NCBI RefSeq assembly: GCF_000376565.1
Contig: NZ_BARG01000087.1
Location: 1 to 64,000 of the forward strand
Origin: Streptomyces hokutonensis
Lineage (GTDB): Bacteria; Actinomycetota; Actinomycetes; Streptomycetales; Streptomycetaceae
Length of the DNA stretch: 64,000 nucleotides
Reading direction: 5' to 3'
In this document: positions 7,623 through 16,445 of the stretch, one piece after another
Position numbering within the stretch: the stretch's first letter is position 1
Layout: each line of letters begins with the position of its first letter
Program-made: the position numbers and the translations under genes
Notes under the pieces: model-generated
Told to the model about the DNA's origin: nothing
The model's input: only the letters and a program-made list of their open reading frames with translations
Databases searched by the model: none

Positions 7623-10600
7623 TCACTCAGTCGTCGGCGGTATCGCCGTCTCCCCTGTACCCGCGTCCGTCCCCGCGATGTCCGTCTCGGCCTCGGGGTC
7701 CAGGAGGGCGCAGACGACGGTCAGCAGCTGGTCCACGTCCACCGGCTTGGGTACGTAGTCGTTGGCGCCCCGCGCGATGGACTTCTCCCGGTCGCCGGGC
7801 ATCGCCTTGGCGGTGAGCGCGACGATGGGCAGGCCGGTCCAGCGCGGGGCGCGGCGGATGGCGGCTATGGTCTCGTAGCCGTCCATCTCCGGCATCATGA
7901 TGTCCATCAGCACGAGTTCGACGTCGGGATTGCGCTCCAGGGTCTCGATGCCCTCGCGGCCGTTCTCCGCGTAGAGCACCGGCATGCCGACACGGCCCAG
8001 GACATGGGTGAGGGCGAAGACGTTGCGGATGTCGTCGTCGACGATCAACACCCGCCGCCCCGGCAGCACTTGACCGGCCCGGCCGGCCTTCCACGCCTCC
8101 AGTTTGGTGGGCGTCGGCCAGGAGTCGTCCACCTCGTGCCCGGTGAACGCCTCGGACGACAACTGCTCGGCCGCCGTGGGCAGTTCCTGGTCCTCGGTGG
8201 TTCGCCCGGTCGCCGCGTGGCCGGGGCTGACGACGGGGACGTACAGCGTGAAGGTCGAGCCGCTGCCCGGCTCGCTCTCCGCGACGATACGGCCGCCGAG
8301 CAGCCCGGCGATCTCCCGGCTGATCGACAGGCCGAGGCCCGTACCGCCGTACTTGCGGTTGGTGGTGCCGTCGGCCTGCTGGAACGCCTCGAAGATCACC
8401 GGGAGTTTCTCGGCGGCGATCCCGATGCCGGTGTCGGAGACGGCGAACGCGATGACCTCGTCGCTGTCGTGGGAGTAGCGGTGGTCGGGGTCCTTGACCC
8501 GGTTGACGCGGAGTTCGACCCGGCCGGTGGCGGTGAACTTGATGGCGTTGGACAGCAGGTTGCGCAGGATCTGCTGGAGCCGCTGCTCGTCCGACCACAT
8601 CTCGCGCGGTACGTCCTCGCCGACCGAGACCTCGAAGGCGAGCCCCCGGTCCAGGGTGAGCGGGCGGAACGTGGCGTGGACGTAGTCGAGGAGCTTGATG
8701 AGGGGGAGGCGCTTGGGGCGTACGTCCATCCGGCCGGCCTCGATCTTCGAGAGGTCGAGGATGTCGTTGATGAGCTGGAGGAGGTCCGAGCCGGAGCGGT
8801 GGATCGTGGTCGCGAACTGCACTTCCTGGTCGGAGAGATGGCCGTCCGGGTTGTCGGAGAGCAGCCGGGCCAGGATCAGCAGCGAGTTGAGCGGGGTGCG
8901 CAGCTCGTGGCTCATGTTGGCCAGGAACTCCGACTTGTACTGGGAGCTGGTGGCCAACAGGGCCGCCTTCTCCTCCAGTTCGGCGTTGGAGCGCTGCAAC
9001 TCGGCCTGCTGCTTCTGGAGTTCGTCCGAACGTTCCTGCAACTGCATCGCGAGCCGCTGGGACTCGCCGAGCAGGGACTCCGTGCGGGAGTTCGCGATGA
9101 TGGTGTTGATCGCCACGCCGATGGTGTTCACGAACTGGTCGAAGAACGCGAGGTGGACGTCGGAGAAGCGGGAGAACGAGGCCAGTTCGATCACGCCGAG
9201 GAGCTTGTCCTCGAAGATGATCGGGATGATCACCACGCTCGCCGGGGCGGCTTCCCCGAGCCCGCTGTTGATCTTGATGTAGTCCGGCGGGGCCTCCTCG
9301 ACCAGGATCCGCTTCTTCTCCCGCGCCGCCTGCCGCACCAGACCGTGCACCGGCATCCCGCCCGTGTCCACGGTCGCGCCCTGCGCCGATCCGTACCCGG
9401 CGATAAAGGCAAGTCCCTTGGCGGGGATGGCCGTTCGCAGACTGTCCTCGTCGGGATCGGCCAGGAAGAACGCCCCGTACTGCGCGTTCACCAGCGGTGT
9501 CAGCTCGCGCAGGATCAGGTCGGCGACCTCCATCAGGTCCCGGTGCCCCTGCATCAGCGCGGCGAGCCGGGCCAGGTTGGACTCCAGCCAGTCCTTCGCG
9601 CGGGTCGTCTCGCGGAGGTTGGCCACCATCAGGTTGATGTTGTCCTTGAGCTCGGTGACCTCGCCCTGGGTCTCCACCGTGATCGAGCGGGACATGTCGC
9701 CCTGCGCCACCGCGGAGGCCACCTCGGCGATCGCGCGGACCTGCGTGGTCAGGTTGAGCGCGAGTTCGTTCACATTGGTCGTCAGGCGCTTCCAGGTGCC
9801 GTAGACGCCCTCCACCCGTGCCTGGCCGCCGAGTTGGCCCTCGGAGCCGACCTCGCGGGCGACCCGGGTGACCTCGGAGGAGAAGGAGGAGAGGGTGTCG
9901 ACCATCGTGTTGATGGTGGTCTTCAGCTCAAGGATCTCGCCGCGCGCGTCCACGTCGATCTTCTTCGACAGGTCGCCCTGCGCCACCGCCGTCGCGACCT
10001 GCGCGATGTTCCGGACCTGTGAAGTCAGGTTGTCGGCCATGTAGTTGACGTTGTCGGTCAGGTCGCGCCAGACGCCGGAGACGCCCAACACCTGGGCCCG
10101 GCCGCCGAGTCGGCCGTCGGTGCCGACCTCGCGGGCGACACGCGTGACCTCGTCGGCGAAGGCGCGCAGCTGCTCCACCATCGTGTTGACGGTGTCCTTC
10201 AGTTCGAGGATCTCGCCGCGCGCGTCGACGGTGATCTTCTTCGACAGGTCGCCGTTGGCCACGGCGGTCGTCACTTGGGCGATGTTCCGCACCTGCGAAG
10301 TCAGGTTCAGGGCCATGAAGTTGACGTTGTCCGTCAGGTCCTTCCAGACCCCGCTGACGCCCCGCACCTGCGCCTGCCCGCCGAGGTTGCCCTCCGTACC
10401 GACCTCGCGCGCCACGCGCGTCACTTCGTCCGCGAAGGCGGAGAGCTGGTCCACCATCGTGTTGATGGTCGACTTCAGCTCCAGGATCTCGCCCTTCGCC
10501 TCCACCGTGATCTTCTTGCCGAGGTCGCCCTGCGCCACAGCCGTCGACACCAGCGCGATGTTGCGGACCTGCGAAGTCAGGTTGTCCGCCATGAAGTTGA

Positions 10601-11753
10601 CGTTGTCCGTGAGGTCCTTCCAGACCCCGGAGACCCCTCGCACCTGCGCGCGTCCGCCGAGGTTGCCCTCCGTGCCGACCTCGCGCGCCACGCGTGTGAC
10701 CTCGTCCGCGAAGGCGGAGAGCTGGTCGACCATCGTGTTGATGGTCGACTTCAGTTCGAGGATCTCGCCCTGGGCGTCGACCGTGATCTTCTGCGAAAGG
10801 TCGCCGTTCGCCACAGCGGTCGTCACCTGGGCGATGTTGCGGACCTGCGAAGTCAGGTTCGACGCCATGAAGTTGACGTTGTCGGTGAGGTCCTTCCACA
10901 CCCCGGACACGCCCCGCACCTGTGCCCGGCCGCCCAACTGGCCCTCGGTGCCGACCTCGCGGGCCACGCGTGTCACCTCGTCGGCGAACGCGGAGAGCTG
11001 GTCGACCATCGTGTTCACGGTGAGCTTCAGTTCGAGCAGTTCGCCGGTCGCCTCGACGGTGACGGTACGGGTCAGGTCGCCGCGCGCCACCGCCGTGGTG
11101 ACGAGGGCGATGTCCCGCACCTGCGCGGTCAGCCGGGACGCCATCGTGTTGACCGCCTCGGTCACGTCCCGCCAACTGCCCGACAGGCCCTGCACCTTGG
11201 CGCGTCCGCCGAGCCTGCCCTCGGTGCCCACCTCGCGGGCGACCCGGGTCACCTCGCCGGTGAACAGGGAGAGTTGGTCCACCATCTTGTTCACCGTGCG
11301 GCCCAGCCGCCGTAGATCACCGCGCAACTGCCTGCTGCCGTCGTGCAGATCGACCCGCTGGGTCAGATCGCCGCCCGCCACCGCGTCCAGGACCCGGGTC
11401 GCGTTGGCGGCCGGGGCGACCAGGGCGTCGAGGAGCTGGTTGACGTCGTTGACGCGGGAGGTCCAGCCGCCCTGGCCGGGGCTGGCCGAGAGGCGCTCGT
11501 CGAGGCGGCCGTGGCGGATCAGCTCCCGTTTGACGCGCTGCGTCTCGGAGTTGAAATGGGTGCTGCGGTCCATGATCTGGTTGAAGGCGGCGGTCAGTTC
11601 GGCCACCAGGCCGTGACCCGTCTCCGGCGCCTTCGTGAAGTCGCCGTCCCGGGCCGCCGTCATCACGGCGAGCAGAGGGCGGAGGTCCGATGCTCGGATC
11701 CAGTCCTCTTTGTGTCCGTCTTCGAGCACACGCGTAGCACTGTTCTCACTCAT
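7623..11753 (-). CDS. Soluble hybrid histidine kinase with seven HAMP repeats (OsaA-like)
   Basis: This 1376-residue cytoplasmic signalling kinase has no signal peptide or membrane segment. In order: a short N-terminal region; seven tandem HAMP-type repeats (about residues 110-715); a GAF domain (from about 740, LMEVADLILREL); a coiled coil (QLQERSDELQKQQAELQ); HisKA with His949 in NMSHELRTPL; HATPase with N, G1 and G2 boxes (NLLSNAIKF, DTGIGIAAE, GGTGLGLSI); and a C-terminal receiver with Asp1284 in VLMDIMMPEMDG. The poly-HAMP stack without a membrane anchor resembles fungal group III (Nik1/Os-1) osmosensors and streptomycete OsaA. The start is ATG 11753 (MSENSATRV); the frame is open far beyond it but that part is antisense to the phosphatase gene. 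It is read divergently from the phosphatase and upstream of the receiver gene. Confidence 0.92.
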   Translation of the reverse strand: MSENSATRVLEDGHKEDWIRASDLRPLLAVMTAARDGDFTKAPETGHGLVAELTAAFNQIMDRSTHFNSETQRVKRELIRHGRLDERLSASPGQGGWTSRVNDVNQLLDALVAPAANATRVLDAVAGGDLTQRVDLHDGSRQLRGDLRRLGRTVNKMVDQLSLFTGEVTRVAREVGTEGRLGGRAKVQGLSGSWRDVTEAVNTMASRLTAQVRDIALVTTAVARGDLTRTVTVEATGELLELKLTVNTMVDQLSAFADEVTRVAREVGTEGQLGGRAQVRGVSGVWKDLTDNVNFMASNLTSQVRNIAQVTTAVANGDLSQKITVDAQGEILELKSTINTMVDQLSAFADEVTRVAREVGTEGNLGGRAQVRGVSGVWKDLTDNVNFMADNLTSQVRNIALVSTAVAQGDLGKKITVEAKGEILELKSTINTMVDQLSAFADEVTRVAREVGTEGNLGGQAQVRGVSGVWKDLTDNVNFMALNLTSQVRNIAQVTTAVANGDLSKKITVDARGEILELKDTVNTMVEQLRAFADEVTRVAREVGTDGRLGGRAQVLGVSGVWRDLTDNVNYMADNLTSQVRNIAQVATAVAQGDLSKKIDVDARGEILELKTTINTMVDTLSSFSSEVTRVAREVGSEGQLGGQARVEGVYGTWKRLTTNVNELALNLTTQVRAIAEVASAVAQGDMSRSITVETQGEVTELKDNINLMVANLRETTRAKDWLESNLARLAALMQGHRDLMEVADLILRELTPLVNAQYGAFFLADPDEDSLRTAIPAKGLAFIAGYGSAQGATVDTGGMPVHGLVRQAAREKKRILVEEAPPDYIKINSGLGEAAPASVVIIPIIFEDKLLGVIELASFSRFSDVHLAFFDQFVNTIGVAINTIIANSRTESLLGESQRLAMQLQERSDELQKQQAELQRSNAELEEKAALLATSSQYKSEFLANMSHELRTPLNSLLILARLLSDNPDGHLSDQEVQFATTIHRSGSDLLQLINDILDLSKIEAGRMDVRPKRLPLIKLLDYVHATFRPLTLDRGLAFEVSVGEDVPREMWSDEQRLQQILRNLLSNAIKFTATGRVELRVNRVKDPDHRYSHDSDEVIAFAVSDTGIGIAAEKLPVIFEAFQQADGTTNRKYGGTGLGLSISREIAGLLGGRIVAESEPGSGSTFTLYVPVVSPGHAATGRTTEDQELPTAAEQLSSEAFTGHEVDDSWPTPTKLEAWKAGRAGQVLPGRRVLIVDDDIRNVFALTHVLGRVGMPVLYAENGREGIETLERNPDVELVLMDIMMPEMDGYETIAAIRRAPRWTGLPIVALTAKAMPGDREKSIARGANDYVPKPVDVDQLLTVVCALLDPEAETDIAGTDAGTGETAIPPTTE
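9640..11420 (-). repeat. Tandem 276-bp coding repeats (poly-HAMP array)
   Basis: The HAMP-encoding part of the kinase gene is a direct tandem repeat with an exact 276-bp (92-codon) period. The word gaagtcaggtt recurs at 10021, 10297, 10573 and 10849. Each protein unit carries NTMVDQLSAFADEVTRVAREVGTEG, or a close variant, followed by VRNIAQVTTAVANGDL. Six units carry the EVTRVAREVG core; a more diverged HAMP precedes them. The central units are nearly identical at DNA level, which suggests recent homogenisation or expansion. Confidence 0.9.
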
Positions 11754-11855
11754 GGCGGCCCACTTCGGTAACTCGGCGCTTATGGCCGCGGTCAGTCTGT
11801 CACTCTGTCCGCATCGACCGAGGCGAATTCGTCCGATCTGCTCGGGGAGCTGTGC

Positions 11856-13766
11856 ATGGGGGCAATTCCGACGCAACGGGAGACCACTTCGCGTGCTCCC
11901 GACGCGCCCGCGCACCACGGCGCGGACCCGCGCACGACCATGCGCGCCACGCTCTCCGGAAGCCCCCTCGCGCCCGGCTCCGCCCGCGGCCTGGTCCGCG
12001 CCGCGCTCCGCGAATGGACCGAACTCGCCCTGCCCGGCACCGAACACCTCACCGACCGGCTCGCCGACGACGCGATGGTCGTCGTCAGCGAACTCGTCAC
12101 CAACGCCGTCGTGCACGCGGGCACGGACGTCGAGTTGGTCTGCCGTCTTGAGGACACCCGGTCCGTCGTCGTGGAGGTCGCCGACCACCACCCCTCCCGC
12201 GCCCCGCGCGACAACAGTGGTGAACCCGCTTACGAGACACCGGAGTTCGGGCGCGGACTGCGGCTTGTCTCCACGCTCGCCGAGGCCTGGGGCGTCACCT
12301 ACCGCACCGGAACCAAGACCGTGTGGGCCCGGCTGCCCGCCGAAGGCAGCCCGGCCGACGAGGAGTTGGAGGCGTACGGCGGTGAACGAGGCCTGCGCGT
12401 CGCCGAGATCCTCGCCCCCGAACCCCGGCGCGCCGAACGCGACCGCGACTGGCTCGGCCGCGGCGCCCTCTCCTTCCTCGCCGAGGCCTCCGACCTCCTC
12501 GCCGGACAGCTCGACGAGGACCTGGTCGCCGCGCTCGCCGGACAGCTGATCGTGCCGAGACTGGCCGACTGGTGCGCCGTATGGCTGGAGGACGAGTCGA
12601 TGGGCCGCGGCGGCTGGGGCGAGGATGCCGGGGCCGGCGCCGGACCGCGTCTCGCCCGGGTCTGGCACGGCAGCGAGAACCGCATCGAGGAACTGCGCGG
12701 CGCCCTGGAGAAGCACCCGCCCCGCCCGCAGGACTCACTGCGGCCCGCGCCCTACCCCTGGCCCGGCGACTCCCTCGGCCCGCACGGCACCCACGGCGCG
12801 GCGCTCGCGTACCGGCTGATCGCGGGCGGCCGTCCGCTCGGCACGCTCGTCATCGGACGGTCCGGGCTGCCGTGCTTCCCCGACGAGGTCACCGGCCTGG
12901 TCGAGGACCTCAGCCGCCGGGTAGCGCTGGCGATCGGCGCGGCCCGCCAGTACGCCCGCCAGGCCACCATCAGCCGCGTCCTCCAGCGCGGCCTGCTGCC
13001 CGGCGCCGTCGCCGAGATCCCCGGCGTCCACAGCGCCCTCGTCTACGAGCCGTGCGACAAGGGCGGCCCCAGCGGCGACTTCTACGACCTCTTCCCGGCC
13101 GGCGACGGCCGCTGGTGCTTCGCCCTCGGCGACGTCCAGGGCAAGGGCCCCGAGGCCGCCGTGGTGATCGGCCTCGCCCGCCCCTGGCTGCGCCTGCTCG
13201 CCCGCGAGGGCTACGGCGTCGCCGACGTCCTCGACCGCCTCAACCAGCTCCTCCTCGACGACGCCACGGAAGCGGCCGACGCGGCGGCCCACGCCCTGGT
13301 CGCCGCGGGCGGCATGCCCGGCCCGGTCGGCGACGGCCCCCGCTTCCTCTCCCTCCTCTACGGCGAACTGGTCCCCTTCGACGGCGGCGTCCGCTGCACC
13401 CTCGCCTCCGCCGGCCACCCGCTGCCCCTGCTCCTCGGCCCGGACGGCACCGTCGCCACGGCCGCCCGCCCCCAGACCCTCCTCGGCGTCATCGAAGACG
13501 TCACCTACACCAGCGAGACCTTCGAACTACGCCCCGGCGACAGCCTGTTGTGCGTCACCGACGGCGTGACCGAGCGCCGCTCCGGCTCCATCCAGTTCGA
13601 CGACGGCGACGGCCTCGCGACCGCACTCACCGGCTGCGCGGGCCTGAGCGCCGAGCTGATCGCGGAGCGGATCAAACGGCTGGTGCACGAGTTCGGGGGG
13701 CGTCCGCCGGAGGACGACCTGGCGTTGCTGGTGCTTCAGGCGGAGTCGGCGGGGCGGGTGGAGTAG
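11856..13766 (+). CDS. RsbW-like ATPase / GAF / PP2C serine phosphatase fusion (OsaC-like)
   Basis: This 636-residue protein probably controls an anti-sigma or anti-anti-sigma factor. Domains: an N-terminal HATPase of anti-sigma-kinase type (about residues 30-160; N-box ELVTNAVVHA, GRGLRLV), a GAF-like sensor (about 200-350) and a C-terminal SpoIIE/RsbU-type PP2C phosphatase (about 370-630). The phosphatase metal-binding motifs are GDFYDLF and ALGDVQGKG, followed by LASAGHPLPLL and LLCVTDGVTE. One polypeptide thus holds a potential kinase and a potential phosphatase. It is transcribed divergently from the multi-HAMP kinase, 102 bases away, which suggests joint control. The combination resembles OsaC, which modulates SigB in Streptomyces; that link is inference. 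Three decayed copies of its 3' end follow. Confidence 0.88.
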   Translation: MGAIPTQRETTSRAPDAPAHHGADPRTTMRATLSGSPLAPGSARGLVRAALREWTELALPGTEHLTDRLADDAMVVVSELVTNAVVHAGTDVELVCRLEDTRSVVVEVADHHPSRAPRDNSGEPAYETPEFGRGLRLVSTLAEAWGVTYRTGTKTVWARLPAEGSPADEELEAYGGERGLRVAEILAPEPRRAERDRDWLGRGALSFLAEASDLLAGQLDEDLVAALAGQLIVPRLADWCAVWLEDESMGRGGWGEDAGAGAGPRLARVWHGSENRIEELRGALEKHPPRPQDSLRPAPYPWPGDSLGPHGTHGAALAYRLIAGGRPLGTLVIGRSGLPCFPDEVTGLVEDLSRRVALAIGAARQYARQATISRVLQRGLLPGAVAEIPGVHSALVYEPCDKGGPSGDFYDLFPAGDGRWCFALGDVQGKGPEAAVVIGLARPWLRLLAREGYGVADVLDRLNQLLLDDATEAADAAAHALVAAGGMPGPVGDGPRFLSLLYGELVPFDGGVRCTLASAGHPLPLLLGPDGTVATAARPQTLLGVIEDVTYTSETFELRPGDSLLCVTDGVTERRSGSIQFDDGDGLATALTGCAGLSAELIAERIKRLVHEFGGRPPEDDLALLVLQAESAGRVE

Positions 13767-14350
13767 CCGGTTGTGCGGGTGGTGGATGGGTGCCGGGTGC
13801 CGGTTCGACGACGGCGATGGCCTCGCGATCGCGCTTGCCTGGTCAGCGGGGCTGCGCGCCGGGCTGATCAAGTGGTTGGTGCATGAGTTCGGGGGCGTCC
13901 GCCGGAGGACGACTTGGCGTTGCTGGTGCTTCAGGCGGAGTCGGTGGGCGGGGTGGGGTAGCCGGTTGTGCGGGTGGTGGATGGGTGCCGGGTGCCGGTT
14001 CGACGACGGCGATGGCCTCGCGATCGCGCTTGCCGGGTGCGCGGGGCTGCGCGCCGGGCTGATCAAGTGGTTGGTGCACGAGTTCGGGGGGGCGTCCGCC
14101 GGAGGATGATCTGGCGTTGCTGGTGCTTCAGGCGGGGCAGGTGGGGTAGCCGTAGCCGGTTGTGCGGGTGGTGGACGGGTGGCCGGGCGCTGGTTCGGAT
14201 CGACGGCGGCGACGGCGCTCGTGGGGTGCGCGGGGGTGAGCGACGAGCGCATCGAACGCCTGGTGCACGAGTCCGGCGGCCGGCCGCCGGAGGACGACCC
14301 GGCGCTGCCGGTGCTCCGGGCGGAGCGGACAGTCGTACCGGTGCTGGACA
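13767..14350 (+). repeat. Three decayed tandem copies of the phosphatase gene 3' end
   Basis: This gene-free stretch is made almost wholly of about 195-bp units related to the last 220 bases of the phosphatase gene (13546-13766). Units start at 13767, 13962 and 14156; the marker gttcgacg or gttcgg is at 13803, 13998 and 14192. Unit 1 translates in part as FDDGDGLAIAL and LVHEFGG. Units 1 and 2 lack 12 bases relative to the parent (codons around AERIK). The parent's six-G run before CGTCCGCC is five G in unit 1 and seven in unit 2, so both lose frame. Unit 3 is more diverged (LVHESGGRPPEDD) and runs into the hemW start. No separate gene is supported here. Confidence 0.85.
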
Positions 14351-15592
14351 ATGGAGGACATGCCTTCCGCACTCCCCGACGGTGATCCCGTCCCCGACGA
14401 CGGCGCCCTGCCCGCGCAGGCGCTCGCCGGGGCCGCCGGCCGCCCCCTCGGGTTCTATCTGCACGTCCCGTACTGCGCGACCCGCTGCGGCTACTGCGAC
14501 TTCAACACCTACACGGCGACCGAGCTGCGCGGCACGGGCGGAGTGCTGGCCTCCCGCGACAACTACGCGGACACCCTGATCGACGAGGTCCGCCTGGCCC
14601 GCAAGGTCCTCGGCGACGACCCGCGCCCGGTGCGCACGGTCTTCGTCGGCGGCGGCACACCCACGCTGCTCGCGGCGGGCGACCTCGTCCGGATGCTGGG
14701 CGCGATCCGGGACGAGTTCGGCCTGGCCGACGACGCGGAGATCACCACCGAGGCCAACCCGGAGTCGGTCGACCCCGCCTACCTCGCGGCCCTCCGCGAC
14801 GGCGGCTTCAACCGCGTCTCCTTCGGCATGCAGAGCGCGAAACAGCACGTACTGAAGGTCCTCGACCGCACCCACACCCCGGGCCGGCCCGAGGCCTGCG
14901 TCGCCGAAGCCCGCGCGGCCGGCTTCGAACACGTCAACCTCGACCTCATCTACGGCACCCCCGGCGAGACCGACGACGACTGGCGGGCCTCCCTCGACGC
15001 CGCCCTCGGCGCGGGCCCCGACCACATCAGCGCCTACGCCCTGATCGTCGAGGAGGGCACCCAGCTCGCCCGCCGGATCCGCCGCGGCGAGGTCCCGATG
15101 ACGGACGACGACGTCCACGCGGACCGCTATCTGATCGCGGACGAAGTGATGTCCGCCGCGGGCTTCGACTGGTACGAGGTCTCCAACTGGGCGACATCGA
15201 AATCCGGCCGTTGTCTCCACAACGAGCTCTACTGGCGCGGCGCCGACTGGTGGGGCGCGGGGCCCGGAGCGCACTCGCACGTCGGCGGAGTGCGGTGGTG
15301 GAACGTGAAGCACCCGGGCGCGTACGCGGGCGCCCTGGCGGCCGGACGGTCGCCCGGCGCGGGGCGCGAGATCCTTTCCGAGGAGGACCGCCGCGTGGAA
15401 CGCATCCTCCTGGAGCTACGGCTCCGCGAGGGCGCCCCACTGGACCTGCTCCACGAGGACGGCCTCAAAGCCTCCCGCCGGGCCCTCACCGACGGACTGC
15501 TGCAGCAGCGGCCCTACGACGAGGGACGCGCCGTGCTCACCCTGCGCGGCCGGCTGCTGGCCGACGCCGTGGTGCGGGACCTGGTGGACTGA
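14351..15592 (+). CDS. hemW: HemW-type radical SAM protein
   Basis: This 413-residue radical SAM protein belongs to the HemW (formerly HemN-like) family, a heme-binding heme chaperone often mis-annotated as coproporphyrinogen III dehydrogenase. The 4Fe-4S cluster motif is PYCATRCGYCDF (C-x3-C-x2-C), with GGGTPT and ANPESVD following and a C-terminal HemN-type domain. The start could be ATG 14351 (MEDMPSAL) or ATG 14360; GGAGG at 14353-14357 is too close to serve 14360, so 14351 is kept with modest certainty. It directly follows decayed phosphatase copies and converges on the DUF3097 gene with only 9 bases between stops. Confidence 0.9.
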   Translation: MEDMPSALPDGDPVPDDGALPAQALAGAAGRPLGFYLHVPYCATRCGYCDFNTYTATELRGTGGVLASRDNYADTLIDEVRLARKVLGDDPRPVRTVFVGGGTPTLLAAGDLVRMLGAIRDEFGLADDAEITTEANPESVDPAYLAALRDGGFNRVSFGMQSAKQHVLKVLDRTHTPGRPEACVAEARAAGFEHVNLDLIYGTPGETDDDWRASLDAALGAGPDHISAYALIVEEGTQLARRIRRGEVPMTDDDVHADRYLIADEVMSAAGFDWYEVSNWATSKSGRCLHNELYWRGADWWGAGPGAHSHVGGVRWWNVKHPGAYAGALAAGRSPGAGREILSEEDRRVERILLELRLREGAPLDLLHEDGLKASRRALTDGLLQQRPYDEGRAVLTLRGRLLADAVVRDLVD

Positions 15593-15601
15593 CCGGACCC
15601 G

Positions 15602-16411
15602 TCAGGCCTCGCCGGGCGCCGTGACGAAGTCGATCAACTCCTCCACCCGCCCCAGCAGTTCCGGCTCAAGATCCTTGTAGGACTGGACCTTGGCCAGAAT
15701 CGCCTGCCACACCGCACCGGTGTTTTCCGGCCAACCCAGGGCCCGGCACACCCCCGTCTTCCAGTCCTGCCCGTGCGGGACCCGGGGCCAGGCGGTGATG
15801 CCCACGGAGGACGGTTTCACGGCCTCCCAGATGTCGATGTAGGGGTGGCCGACGACGAGGGCGTGCTCGCTGGTGACCGACTGGGCGATGCGCCACTCCT
15901 TGGTGCCCGGCACCAAGTGGTCCACCAGGATGCCCAGCCGCGCGTCCGGGCCGGGGGCGAACTCGTCCACGATGGCCGGCAGGTCGTCGACGCCCTCCAG
16001 GTACTCGACCACCACACCCTCGATGCGCAGGTCGTCGCCCCACACCCGCTCGACGAGCTCGGCGTCGTGCCGGCCCTCGACGTAGATCCGCCCGGCGCGG
16101 GCCACGCGCGCGCGTGCACCGGGGACGGCGACCGAACCGGATGCCGTACGGGTGGGCCGTAGCGGACTCGACACAGGCCTGACCAGGGTGACCACGCGGC
16201 CCTCCAGAAGGAAACCGCGCGGCTCCAGGGGGAACACCCGGTGCTTGCCGAAGCGGTCCTCCAGGGTGACCGTGCCGGCCTCGCAGCGGACCACCGCGCC
16301 GCAGAAACCGGTGCCCGGCTCCTCGACCACCAGGCCGGGATCCGCCGGGACCTCGGGTACCGGCTTGGGCTTCTTCCACGGCGGGGTCAGGTCGGCGGAG
16401 TACTGGCGCAT
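15602..16411 (-). CDS. DUF3097 family protein
   Basis: This 269-residue protein is of a type conserved in Actinobacteria (starts MRQYSADLTPPWKKPKP). It contains a segment of toprim/primase-like appearance (YVEGRHDAELVERVWGDDLR, then GILVDHLVPGTKEW, then HPYIDIWEAVKP). Its function is unknown to me. On the coding strand TATCGT (16419-16424) lies 7 bases before ATG 16411 and no Shine-Dalgarno site is visible, so a leaderless start is likely. The neighbours hemW and the metallo-hydrolase give no clear functional link. Confidence 0.85.
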   Translation of the reverse strand: MRQYSADLTPPWKKPKPVPEVPADPGLVVEEPGTGFCGAVVRCEAGTVTLEDRFGKHRVFPLEPRGFLLEGRVVTLVRPVSSPLRPTRTASGSVAVPGARARVARAGRIYVEGRHDAELVERVWGDDLRIEGVVVEYLEGVDDLPAIVDEFAPGPDARLGILVDHLVPGTKEWRIAQSVTSEHALVVGHPYIDIWEAVKPSSVGITAWPRVPHGQDWKTGVCRALGWPENTGAVWQAILAKVQSYKDLEPELLGRVEELIDFVTAPGEA

Positions 16412-16445
16412 TCGGATGACGATAGGAGAACCGGGCCGACCCTCC

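Noticed and set aside
9640..11420. CRISPR-like array
   Set aside because: The 276-bp period and intact coding frame show a protein-domain repeat, not short repeats with spacers.
8004..11616. Long plus-strand open frames (8004-10022, 10045-11616) opposite the kinase gene
   Set aside because: They are shadows of the repeated kinase coding sequence in GC-rich DNA; composition is repetitive and matches the antisense of HAMP and ATPase domains.
7623..12716. A 1697-codon open frame reaching across the kinase into the phosphatase gene
   Set aside because: The part beyond 11753 is antisense to the phosphatase gene and lacks kinase-family similarity; MSENSATRV at 11753 is the sensible start.
13771..14109. 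A 112-codon frame within the decayed phosphatase copies as a new gene
   Set aside because: It merely reads two repeat units in mixed frames, with Trp/Cys/Arg-rich stretches after each frameshift; no start signal.
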